From assembly GCA_965243635.1 (NCBI GenBank), contig OZ251574.1, forward strand, positions 1,240,001-1,304,000: a DNA stretch of 64,000 nucleotides. Direction: 5' to 3'. The stretch is from Rs1 sp000416275 (GTDB lineage: Bacteria > Pseudomonadota > Gammaproteobacteria > Pseudomonadales > Balneatricaceae). The position numbers and the translations under genes were made by a program. Position 1 is the first letter of the stretch, and every line of letters begins with the position of its first letter. Below are positions 16,921-24,809 of this stretch, one piece after another. The notes under the pieces were generated by a model that ran no database searches, was not told where the DNA came from, and saw only the letters and a list, made by a program, of their open reading frames with translations.

Positions 16921-17528
16921 GTACGCCCAGCATGGGCATGAACTAATGAGGTGAAAGTCCTCTGTAGGAAAATCACCGTTTATTTAACGTACTGTTATTA
17001 AACGTTAACTACTAGCAAATGGCAAGGGCTTAACCGTGAGGTTTGGTGCTTAGGAAACCAGTAGCCTCTTTGCTCAATTAAGGCGAGCTGATGAACAACA
17101 ACATCATATTAGGCGTAGGCTGGAGGCGAGTTGTCACAAGACGACGAAGCCATGTGATACTTTTGGTTAGAGAGCATGGCCACCGTAAAGATGGGGTTGC
17201 TTACAGGGATGTAAGTAAGGCGTGAGCAGGACGCGGAAGCTTTGCGCAGGGAAAGTTCATGTTCGCTCTTTATATGGAAACGGGAAAGCCTACTTAACAA
17301 GCGATCCTTTACTTAAAAAAGAGGCTAGCAGTGAGGTTCTGCTCTATAAATGCCTTGGTTTCTCTGAACTCATCACCTGAGAAAAGCGAATAGATGAATG
17401 CCGGTAGCGCTCAAATGGGTAACTGATTGAGTGATTAAGTAGAAGTCAGCAGATGGCATACGAAGACATGGATGTCGAAGGTAGAGCGACTCAGGAGATA
17501 AAGCCGAGTAGCCAAACGCCCATCGTAA
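16921..17528 (+). ncRNA. 5' part of a group IIC-attC intron (copy 3), cut by IS66
   Basis: Starts GTACGCCCAGCATGGGCATG after TTGT and is conserved with copies 1 and 2 for about 500 bp. It contains an extra block near 17,460 (GACATGGATGTC palindrome, then GGTAGAGCGACTC). It stops abruptly at CCATCGTAA, where IS66 copy c begins. No reverse transcriptase or domain V remains here. Confidence 0.75.
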
Positions 17529-17607
17529 GTGAGCTTACGGCAGCATAGCTCAACTTTATATTTTTAATCAGATCTAATGGTTGCGACTTACTTAATGAGG
17601 ACGCAAC

Positions 17608-17973
17608 ATGAAAAATTCAGATCAACTTTCTATCACCGCGACTGCTTTCGACCAGTGGCGAACTCAGCGAGCAAGTCGTAGTGAACGTACTCCGTTAGCA
17701 TTACGACAGCAAGCTATCTCACTTTTTAAAAGTTATTCATCATCCAGCATCACTACCGCTTTAAAAATCAGTGGAACTCAGTTAAAGCAGTGGAAGATAC
17801 TCCTTGCACCTAAAGATGAACACACTGATTTCATCCACTTACCCAGCTTAAACACGCCCTCCACAGAGCCACTAAATATCAGTCTTTCTTTTGCTAATGG
17901 AGCCTCAATGGTCTTTAGCGGCACTCTGTCTCCTACTGTGCTTCTCTCTATTATTCAGGAGTGCAAGCTATGA
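17608..17973 (+). CDS. tnpA: IS66 accessory protein TnpA, copy c
   Basis: 121-aa Orf1, same as the other copies, starting 80 bp inside the IS left end after a conserved GAGGACGCAAC leader. Confidence 0.9.
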   Translation: MKNSDQLSITATAFDQWRTQRASRSERTPLALRQQAISLFKSYSSSSITTALKISGTQLKQWKILLAPKDEHTDFIHLPSLNTPSTEPLNISLSFANGASMVFSGTLSPTVLLSIIQECKL

Positions 17974-18305
17974 TACAGCTCACCGCACAGACTAAAATTC
18001 TGTTGGCGACTACACCGGCTGATTTTCGTTGTGGCATCGATGGCCTCGCCGCACTTTGCCGGTTAAAGCTCAAACATGATCCACGTTGTCAGACGCTGTT
18101 TGTTTTTATCAATCGCAGTAAAACCATGATCAGAGCGTTGACTTATGATGGCACCGGCTTTTGGTTAATGACCAAACGCTTATCCAAAGGCAAGTTTTCT
18201 GGGTGGCCAACAACAGGGGTTATCAATGCCTTAGCAGCAACGGAACTTCGCGCGTTATTAAGTGGCGAGAGTTATTCACACGGTAAGGCAAACCTTGGTC
18301 TGTGA
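17961..18305 (+). CDS. tnpB: IS66 accessory protein TnpB, copy c
   Basis: 114-aa TnpB with a single difference from the other copies (RALTYDG for RALAYDG); overlaps tnpA by 13 bp. Confidence 0.95.
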   Translation: MQAMIQLTAQTKILLATTPADFRCGIDGLAALCRLKLKHDPRCQTLFVFINRSKTMIRALTYDGTGFWLMTKRLSKGKFSGWPTTGVINALAATELRALLSGESYSHGKANLGL

Positions 18306-18374
18306 GAAACTTTTTTTTGTTGCTGTATAAATCCTGCCCTATATCATCAACGTATCTTTTACGGAGCTGACCTT

Positions 18375-19979
18375 TTGAAAACCCAATATTCTGACATAAA
18401 CACCCAAGCGCTAGACGCACTGATTCAACGCGTGAGTGAAGCTAAAGAGCATAACTTGGCTTTGACGCCAGAAGATTGTCAGTTACTTATTGATGCGTTA
18501 CTAACGTTGGCCAGCATGCAAGAAAATCTTGCCAGCAATAGTATCACCATCCATAAATTAAAAAAGTTAGTGGGAATGGTTAAATCATCGGAGAAGCTTC
18601 GCTCTAGCTTAGCGCAGAGCAATGCAAAAAAGTCGAAGAAAAAGAAGAAAGGTAACAAGTCCGACAGCCCCGTCGCCACCATCAAGCCTGTCGTTGTACA
18701 CCATCCATTAGCAGACATGGCGAAGGGTGATGATTGCCCGGAATGTGATCGCGGAAAATTATATAAATACGAACCTGCAACCTTGCTACGCATTATAGGC
18801 CAGAGCCCCTTCCAGAGTGAGCAACATGTGATGGAGCGGCTGCGTTGTAATACTTGTGGTGCCTATTTTACTGCGCCTTTACCTGAGGAGGTATTAAACG
18901 ATGGGGGTGCTAATCAGAAATACGGACATTCAGCCCGCTCTATCATGGGTATCGCTAAGTTTGGCATGGGTTCACCCTATTATCGTCAGGGAGCGATGCA
19001 AAATTTATTGGGCGTCCCTATCACAGCGTCCACTATCTTTGATCAAAACGAGCATTTATCCAATGCGCTTCACCCAGTGCTTAAACATCTCGTACTATTA
19101 GCGGCAAACGCCACTCACTATTACCTAGATGACACGACGAATCGCATCTTGGATGCAAAACCGATCATCAAAAAGCAGCGTAATAGTCATAAAAGCAAAG
19201 AGCGAAAAGGAGTTTATACCTCCGGATTGATTGCCACTTTAGACACAGGGCAAAAAGTCACCTTATTTGAAACGAATATAGGTTATGCGGGGGAGTTTAT
19301 AGATCAGATTTTACAAACGCGTGATCCCGCAAAGCCACCGCCGATATTGATGTGCGATGGGTTAACCAGTAATAAACCTTCTAAGACTCCCTGCATCATG
19401 GCATTGTGCAATAGTCATGGTCGCCGGCAGTTTTATGATGTCATGAGTCATTTTCCAGAAGAGGTCGATTACCTTCTCGATCGCTATGGCACTATTTGGC
19501 ACAATGATGATGTCACTAAGGAGAAAAATCTGAGTGACCAAGGGAGGTTGATGTACCATAAAAAGCACTCACTTCCGGTTATGGAAGAGCTATTGGGGTG
19601 GGGGCAATCCATGTTGCAAAGCCAAGGTTCTACACAGGCGAAAGTTGAAGAAAATAGTGGATTGGGGAAAGCAATCCGGTATTTTATCAAGCACTACGAA
19701 GGGTTGGTACGATTTTGCTACGTTGCTGGTGCGCAGATAGACAACAACACAATGGAAGCGGCATTAAAGTTGGCGGTGTTAAATCGAAAAAATGCGAGTT
19801 TCTACAAGACCCAAGCGGGAGCAAGTATAGGTGACGTAATCATGTCGCTGATAGCCACTTGTATTCAATCTGGGGTTAATGCTTTTGATTATTTCAATGC
19901 TCTGCAGCGAGATAACCAAAAAGTCATCGATAATCCAGGAAAATACCTGCCTTGGAATTATCAAAAAAACAACACCTAG
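18375..19979 (+). CDS. tnpC: IS66 transposase TnpC, copy c
   Basis: 534-aa DDE transposase with YYLDDTT, MCDGLTSN and the C-terminal DNNTMEAALKLAVLNRKNA motif; intact. It shares SDQGR with copy b and DPAKPP with copy a. Confidence 0.95.
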   Translation: MKTQYSDINTQALDALIQRVSEAKEHNLALTPEDCQLLIDALLTLASMQENLASNSITIHKLKKLVGMVKSSEKLRSSLAQSNAKKSKKKKKGNKSDSPVATIKPVVVHHPLADMAKGDDCPECDRGKLYKYEPATLLRIIGQSPFQSEQHVMERLRCNTCGAYFTAPLPEEVLNDGGANQKYGHSARSIMGIAKFGMGSPYYRQGAMQNLLGVPITASTIFDQNEHLSNALHPVLKHLVLLAANATHYYLDDTTNRILDAKPIIKKQRNSHKSKERKGVYTSGLIATLDTGQKVTLFETNIGYAGEFIDQILQTRDPAKPPPILMCDGLTSNKPSKTPCIMALCNSHGRRQFYDVMSHFPEEVDYLLDRYGTIWHNDDVTKEKNLSDQGRLMYHKKHSLPVMEELLGWGQSMLQSQGSTQAKVEENSGLGKAIRYFIKHYEGLVRFCYVAGAQIDNNTMEAALKLAVLNRKNASFYKTQAGASIGDVIMSLIATCIQSGVNAFDYFNALQRDNQKVIDNPGKYLPWNYQKNNT

Positions 19980-20020
19980 CCCATTGGTAACGGGCTTTTA
20001 GACTTCCATTAAAAGTCACG

Positions 20021-20293
20021 CTATCTTCTCGTAAGCTCACTTTTACCTAGGGCTGAGGCAAATTTTTCTAGAGTAGATAGTTTTACATCTTCCGAATGAT
20101 TTTCTATTCGAGAAATCGCACTTTTCTGAGTATGTAATTTATTGGCAAGATCTAACTGAGTATACTCGGCATCTTTACGGGCCTCTTTTAATAGAACCCC
20201 AAACTTAAAAGATTGATAGCCTTCTTCATGATTTTCAGAAAATTCTGAGTCTGCTGTCTTACGTTTTGATAAATATTGCTGTAGATCATTCAT
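20021..20293 (-). pseudogene. higA: HigA-type HTH antitoxin, 3' end replaced by IS66
   Basis: The first roughly 84 codons encode a Cro/C1-type HTH (FGVLLKEARKDAEYTQLDLANKLHTQKSAISRIENHSEDVKLSTLEKFASALG). The natural C-terminus, usually a few residues further in this family, is lost: the last codons (SELTRR) and the stop come from the IS66 terminus. The ATG overlaps the toxin stop as ATGA. The HTH core is complete, so a slightly altered protein could still be made. Confidence 0.75.
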
Positions 20294-20641
20294 GATATTT
20301 TTCTCCGTAAATGGTCTTTCTTACGAGCTTCTGCTAGCTTAATGTCCTTCGATGGTATTTTTTGAGTCTTTTTTTGAAATCCATGGTTCAACACAACCAA
20401 ATTATCACCCTCAAAGAACCCAAGCAGCCTGAATATATTCCCACCTACCTGAATTCTTACTTGCCAAATATCATCGGTATTTACAAGCTTCTTCAGGTAC
20501 GTTGTCGGGATGACATCTAAATCTTCGATAAGCAGGAGTACCCATGCAATTTTTTGAGCTTGCTTTCCGCTTAAAGAATCTAAAAACTATTCTATTGGAC
20601 GCTTTCCAACATCGGTGCGATAAAACTCAATTTTTTGTCAT
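20290..20641 (-). pseudogene. higB: HigB-type (Gp49-like) toxin, inactivated
   Basis: The translation contains EFYRTDVGKRPIE, then a TAG at 20587-20589, then FLDSLSGKQAQKIAWVLLLIEDLDVIPTTYLKKLVNTDDIWQVRVQVGGNIFRLLGFFEGDNLVVLNHGFQKKTQKIP and EARKK, the RelE/HigB phage Gp49-like family. The only plausible ATG (20641) is out of frame across an A6 run. So there is one nonsense mutation plus a likely frameshift. It overlaps the antitoxin start. Confidence 0.75.
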
Positions 20642-20702
20642 CGACAAAGGTTAACACGCAGGTGAACTTTGTCAAAATTTCAAAGCTGCTCGGAGGTAAG
20701 GC

Positions 20703-20763
20703 AGTTAACGCTGGCGACAACTGCAGGCACGCGGCGTGGGATTGTCAGATTGCTTGCCCTTGT
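20703..20763 (-). other. attC site of the glyoxalase cassette, split by intron copy 4
   Basis: Joined with 21038-21044 the - strand reads ACATAACAAGGGCAAGCAATC ... GCGTGCCTGCAGTTGTCGCCAGCGTTAACT. R''-like ACATAAC and R'-like GTTAACT frame a member of the same attC family as 16,830 and 24,585, with the central GCAAAAAGACC block deleted. Confidence 0.75.
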
Positions 20764-21037
20764 GTACGCCCAGCATGGGCATGAACTAATGAGGTGAAGT
20801 CCTCTGTAGGAAAACCACCGTTTAAGTTTTACTAAAATGACCGGCATGCAATCAAGGAAAATGATTGTGGGGATTTGACCTTAGATATAAAAAAGAAATC
20901 AGTTAATAATTTGAATATAAATCGTTTCAATGTGGTCCCAATTAATCTATGCCTGTCCTTAATTATTTGCTTACGTGAGCGGACCCGCATGCAGGGTGTT
21001 GTGGGGGCTGAGGGTTAGATACCCTCGGCTACCCGAT
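20764..21037 (+). ncRNA. Mini-relic of a group IIC-attC intron with R1 repeat inside (copy 4)
   Basis: The first ~58 bp are the intron 5' end (GTACGCCCAGCATGGGCATG ... CCTCTGTAGG) and the last ~68 bp are domain V/VI (ACGTGAGCGGACCCGCATGC ... GGCTACCCGAT). Between them lie 150 bp of R1 repeat ends (20,822-20,971). The 5' and 3' exon joins TTGT and TATGTG are preserved, and so is the glyoxalase TAA stop across the junction. Confidence 0.75.
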
Positions 21038-21390
21038 TATGTGATTTTGCCACGTAAGCCAATTAGGTTACCAAATGGATCTTCGATTTGACACATAGAT
21101 AGACCGTTTTCAATATTCATTGGACCGCGATATAGCTTGGCGCCTAAGCCATAAAAATGCTCTAGTGAGTCGTTTAAGCTTTCTACTAGCCAATATATGA
21201 CAGTTCCGTATTTGCCAGCACCGACTTTGTCGTCTGCTAGTACTACTTCAATAGAGAAGCCATTAACATTTAGAATCGTAAAATCAGAGCCTTCGAAATT
21301 AGTTTCTACAGCCATCGGAAAAGCCTTTTTATACCATTCTAGCCCAAGCTTTACATCAGGAACATGTACGAGTATTGCTATAGGGTTCAA
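21037..21390 (-). CDS. Glyoxalase/bleomycin-resistance-fold (VOC) protein (cassette gene)
   Basis: 117 aa, TTG start with a strong GGAGGAGGA five bases upstream. VOC-fold pattern: HVPDVKLGLEWYKKAFP, FTILNVNGFSIEVVLAD, and the C-terminal CQIEDPFGNLIGLRG. Metal-ligand-like residues are His and Glu in the usual places. Reaction unknown (glyoxalase, dioxygenase or drug-binding). Typical integron cassette gene with an attC right at its stop codon. Confidence 0.8.
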   Translation of the reverse strand: MNPIAILVHVPDVKLGLEWYKKAFPMAVETNFEGSDFTILNVNGFSIEVVLADDKVGAGKYGTVIYWLVESLNDSLEHFYGLGAKLYRGPMNIENGLSMCQIEDPFGNLIGLRGKIT

Positions 21391-21404
21391 ATCCTCCTCC
21401 TGTC

Positions 21405-21480
21405 ACATAACGCTTTGCACACGGGCGCGTGAAACGCGTCCGAGCCTCGTAGGGGCTGAAGTGCTGCAACTTATTAGCTG
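21405..21480 (-). other. attC-like site of the dienelactone-hydrolase-like cassette
   Basis: The - strand reads GCTAATAAGTTGCAGCACTTC ... GCTCGGACGCGTTTCACGCG ... GTGTGCAAAGCGTTATGT. R' is GTTATGT (21405-21411) and arms TTGCA..CAC/GTGTGCAA pair. A sister copy with decayed R' lies at 4945-5031. The middle is GC-rich unlike its surroundings. Confidence 0.65.
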
Positions 21481-22022
21481 GCATTTATGCGCAACCAATT
21501 TAACTGCTCTATATATGCTGGTTGATTATAATTACTTGAATATAAATTCATAAATCCATGAAAGTGATCCACTATAATCGTTTTTACATTTTGTTTTTTA
21601 GATAACTCAACTTCTAGTTCCTGAACATTAAAGTGAGGCTCTTTTTTGGGGAAAATTAACTCTACCTTAAACAATGGGCACACTTGTTTAAAATTTCTAA
21701 TTTGAGAGCCATAATAGCAAATGCCACGATTGATATGCTTAAGTGAAGGGTACTCAGATAGCTTCCAAATCACAGAAGCTCCGATGCTAAAACCAATTAA
21801 TACACTAGCCGAAGTAACTGATTCAGTCGCTTTTAGTAATATTGATAAATACTTTTCAAATCCTATATTCTCTACGAAGTAAGAATATGCTTCAGCTTCA
21901 TCTTTAAAAGCCATATCTACCCCACTATAAGGATCTACGATAACTTTCGCATTTAATGCTTCACTTAGCTTTATTAAAGCAGGTGTCTTACCGAAGATAT
22001 CTGTAACTACAATTTTATTCAT
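21474..22022 (-). CDS. Dienelactone-hydrolase-like alpha/beta hydrolase (cassette gene)
   Basis: 182 aa from ATG 22022 (AGAGG upstream). The longer ORF runs back through the intron and is not real. Nucleophile elbow GFSIGASVIWKLSEY (Ser), acidic region and C-terminal HFHGFMN (His) indicate a small alpha/beta hydrolase of the DLH family. Substrate unknown. The cassette start GACGCTGTC follows the intron 3' end directly. Confidence 0.7.
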   Translation of the reverse strand: MNKIVVTDIFGKTPALIKLSEALNAKVIVDPYSGVDMAFKDEAEAYSYFVENIGFEKYLSILLKATESVTSASVLIGFSIGASVIWKLSEYPSLKHINRGICYYGSQIRNFKQVCPLFKVELIFPKKEPHFNVQELEVELSKKQNVKTIIVDHFHGFMNLYSSNYNQPAYIEQLNWLRINAS

Positions 22023-22044
22023 AAACCTCTGCTTTGACAGCGTC

Positions 22045-24020
22045 ATGGTAGAACGGCCAGTTGCCTGAGCCGCCCCCATACAGATCCGGACGTGCGGAAT
22101 TACCGCATCCGGCTCTTCAATTATTTCGTCGCTCGTGTAATTCACAAGCCCCCTCAATACCAATCCACCACGATATACCGTTTTGATACACGCAGTGGCT
22201 GAATCTGATAATAACGTAACATATCTTTAAAACCTTGCCAGTTAAAACTATGCCTCTGACTGCGTCGATTGACCCATTTGAACAATGTATGCAATACAAA
22301 TCCATAAATATGACTCAAGCTACGGCTATTATCCAGCAACCCAAAGTAGTTTCTAAAACCCGCCAACTTGCGTCGTAACTGTGGCATCAAATGATTCAAT
22401 CGCCTAGAGCGGTTGAGTTTGATCCACTGATACAACTCCTGTAGCTTCGCACGATGCTTCTTCGGTGCCGTTATTCGCCTTAAGCGTGGTTCATCCTTGC
22501 GATCAGTACCCCAATAAAATTCAAAACCTAAAAACTGAAAGCTTTGTTGTCTATTGGGATGAAACCGACTAAAGCGTTTTAAATGCGTTTTCTCTGGCGC
22601 TACCTCTAGATTAAATTTCTTCAACCTCTCGGGTAACTCCCTATAAAACGCTTGCGCTTCAGTTCTGTATTGAAAAGCCACAACAAAATCATCGGCATAG
22701 CGTATAAGCATCGCTCTCCCCTTTAAGCGCGGTTTCACCCGCTCTTCAAACCATAGATCTAATGCGTAGTGTAAGTAGATATTGGCCAACACTGGGCTAA
22801 TCACTCCGCCCTGTGGTGTCCCACTGATCGGCTTTTCAAATTTGCCATCCGGTGTTTTAATTCTAGCCTTTAACCACTGATTGATCAGGTTCAACAATGC
22901 TTTATCGTCAATTCTCAGAGCCAGCATTTGCATGAGCCACTGGTGGTCCATGTTATTGAAGAAGCCCTTAATATCTGCTTCAACAATATAACCGTATCCT
23001 TTAAATTGAAGATTGAGGTGCAAACTTTGCACAGCTTGATGCGCACTCTTATTGGGCCGATAACCATAACTGTTACGTAGGAAGTCTTGCTCCCAAATAC
23101 TTTGCAGTATCTGGCTAGCTCCCTGCTGCACCAGTTTATCGTCCAGAGTGGGTAACCCCAGTGGACGTTGCTTACCGTCTGCCTTAGGAATAAAGACACG
23201 TTTAACGTCACTCACTCGAAAGCTCTTATTTCTTAAACTTTCACTTATCCGAGTGATGTTATCAGACAAGCTGAGCTTGAAATCATCGGCTGTGACACCG
23301 TCGATCCCAGGCGCTGAACGCTTGTTGAGTTGACCCCAGCTTTGTATCAATAAATCAGCATCTAGCAATCCATATAGATTCTGAAATCGATGCTTAGGGT
23401 GGGTTTGTGCTTTAAATGCTGTGGTGTGCAATGCGGTTGTCATAGTGATTCCAGCCCTACTTTGTCCGGCCTATGTGTCTGTTACACACCGTGAAATAAT
23501 TGTCAGCCCCTTCGTGCTGTATTCACTTATCAACCTACTGACAAGTTTCGGCACTACTATGAGCTGATCCGACTTCCAAAGTGCCATCGTTAACCTCGTA
23601 TTTTACTTAGTTTCCCTACCCACTTCCTGTGGGAGCAACTTTGGATATCACAAGTTCTCAACACATCTCTTTATACATGCCACGGCTTAAGAACTCCGCT
23701 GACTCGCCACAACCTTGCTAATGCGGTTGCTTTGCATGGACTTCGACGGCGTTACAAGCCTCGTCAGTCAGGACATTTTATTGTCGGAGCGATACCAGCA
23801 CTTCAGGAACACGCATTCCCTATGGCCTATACAATTCTCTGTCTACGCTTCGCACTGATTGTTCGATTATTTGTTGGTGATAAACGATATATCAGCAACA
23901 GGAAAGATTCGCTCTCCATAATCTCCGTGCAGCACGCAAGACTCGATACGGGTGACTAGCTAAGCCTTACCCGACAGGGACTTTCACCCTGCAAGATGCG
24001 CCAAGCTTTGCTTGTCGCAC
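22045..24020 (-). ncRNA. Complete group II intron (about 1,976 nt) with reverse transcriptase
   Basis: 5' end GTGCGACAAGCAAAGCTTGG at 24020 with CAGGGTGAAAGTCCCTGTCGG in domain I. The 3' end carries domain V GAGCCGGATGCGG-TAATT-CCGCACGTCCGG and domain VI GGCGGCTCAG / CTGGCCGTTC, ending ..CTACCAT. Splicing out joins GTTA to GAC, giving GTTAGAC, an exact attC R' box. It lies in the same orientation as the cassettes and differs in sequence from the four + strand IIC-attC relics. Confidence 0.88.
22154..23443 (-). CDS. ltrA: Group II intron reverse transcriptase/maturase
   Basis: 429 aa. RT blocks in order: KRSAPGIDGVTADDF, VKRVFIPKADGKQRPLGLPTLDDKLVQ, NSYGYRPNKSAHQAV, the GTPQGGVISPVLANIYLHYALD block, and the catalytic RYADDFVVAF (YADD). 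The maturase X domain follows, with LRRKLAGFRNYFGLLDNSRSL. No HNH endonuclease domain follows, as in ORFs of compact intron classes. About 577 nt of ribozyme precede it and domains V/VI follow. Intact, so the intron may still be mobile. Confidence 0.95.
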   Translation of the reverse strand: MTTALHTTAFKAQTHPKHRFQNLYGLLDADLLIQSWGQLNKRSAPGIDGVTADDFKLSLSDNITRISESLRNKSFRVSDVKRVFIPKADGKQRPLGLPTLDDKLVQQGASQILQSIWEQDFLRNSYGYRPNKSAHQAVQSLHLNLQFKGYGYIVEADIKGFFNNMDHQWLMQMLALRIDDKALLNLINQWLKARIKTPDGKFEKPISGTPQGGVISPVLANIYLHYALDLWFEERVKPRLKGRAMLIRYADDFVVAFQYRTEAQAFYRELPERLKKFNLEVAPEKTHLKRFSRFHPNRQQSFQFLGFEFYWGTDRKDEPRLRRITAPKKHRAKLQELYQWIKLNRSRRLNHLMPQLRRKLAGFRNYFGLLDNSRSLSHIYGFVLHTLFKWVNRRSQRHSFNWQGFKDMLRYYQIQPLRVSKRYIVVDWY

Positions 24021-24112
24021 TAACGCCAGTATATTGGGCGGCTGTAACAGAACGAGTGGCGTGAAAGCTATCCCGGCAGCCGAAGGATGCGAAAATCATA
24101 CTCTCGTTAGGT
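24021..24112 (-). other. attC site with group II intron in its R' box
   Basis: The - strand begins R'' ACCTAAC (exact RYYYAAC), AACGAG..CTCGTT arms, a stem ATTTTCGCATCC / GGGATAGCTTTCAC around TTCGGCTGCC, and ends CTGGCGTTA at the intron boundary. With 22042-22044 (GAC) restored the R' is GTTAGAC. It starts right after the stop of the Cys-rich cassette gene. Confidence 0.8.
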
Positions 24113-24113
24113 T

Positions 24114-24575
24114 TTATTCCACATTGACTGGATAAGACCACTGGTTATCCCCACGAATAATTCTAAACCATAAATTATTGCAATCAACTGAACTGTTTAT
24201 AGTGTAGGTAGCTGTACCATTATCTTGAGTCTTAAGTAACGCCTTACTTTTTATTGATTCTGTATTATTGGAGCTTTGTTCATAAATAATAAACTCGATA
24301 TTTTCGTTTGGCCAAGCCAAGCCTGACGGTTTTTCCAGAACTATTTCTATGATCGTAGAGCCGCTAACTTTTTTAAATCTAGTTTTTGGAGCCTGCATCC
24401 AATTTTTACGAAGTCCTTTTTTAAATTCACTCCGTACAATCTCAATCGAAGGTACGTGCCCCATATCTGCTTCAATTTCACCAATACAGCCGCAACAATC
24501 ACCACCACAATCAATTGATAGTGGATCATTGCTAATATCCATTTCTTTATTGCAAATTGAACAGTGAGATTTCAT
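24114..24575 (-). CDS. Cys-rich cassette protein of unknown function
   Basis: 153 aa from ATG 24575; the ORF upstream is attC sequence. I do not recognise the family. The N-terminus has paired cysteines (CSICNKEMD, then CGGDCCGCIGEI) that look like a metal site. The middle is KKGLRKNWMQAPKTRFKKVSGSTIIEIVLEKP. The C-terminus (ATYTINSSVDCNNLWFRIIRGDNQWSYPVN) is beta-rich. Short leader without a clear Shine-Dalgarno; bounded by R' GTTAGGT upstream and R'' ACCTAAC downstream, so it is a textbook single-gene cassette. Confidence 0.75.
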   Translation of the reverse strand: MKSHCSICNKEMDISNDPLSIDCGGDCCGCIGEIEADMGHVPSIEIVRSEFKKGLRKNWMQAPKTRFKKVSGSTIIEIVLEKPSGLAWPNENIEFIIYEQSSNNTESIKSKALLKTQDNGTATYTINSSVDCNNLWFRIIRGDNQWSYPVNVE

Positions 24576-24584
24576 GTATTGCAA

Positions 24585-24666
24585 ACCTAACGCTGGCGAA
24601 AACTGCAGGCGCGCGGCGCGGTTTTTGCGGTCTTTTTGCAAAAGCCGTGACGTGGGGCTGTCAGAT
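24585..24666 (-). other. attC site truncated by the IS91-like element
   Basis: The R' box GTTAGGT (exact GTTRRRY) is followed on the + side by the array's attC family sequence (CGCTGGCGAAAACTGCAGG ... GCAAAAGCCGTGACGTGGGG..TGTCAGAT). At 24667 it switches to the IS91-like left end, so the R'' part and the gene of this cassette are lost. Confidence 0.75.
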
Positions 24667-24809
24667 AGTCTGACGCTGAAAGCGTGAAATTAATTGACTT
24701 GTTGAACGAAGCCGCTACGCGGCAGAAAAAAACAGCAATTCCCCAACCATTAAGCGCACCCTATCTATGAGGTAATCAATACAGATTATCTAACATAGGA
24801 GGGTTCATC

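Larger units (their letters stand above)
17529..20040 (+). mobile_element. IS66-family insertion sequence, copy c (2,512 bp), no target duplication
   Basis: Same ends and length as the other copies but in the opposite orientation. Left flank CATCGTAA and right flank TTTTACCT differ, so there is no 8-bp duplication. The left side is a cut intron and the right side a cut antitoxin gene. This fits adjacent deletion or recombination between IS copies. Confidence 0.93.
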
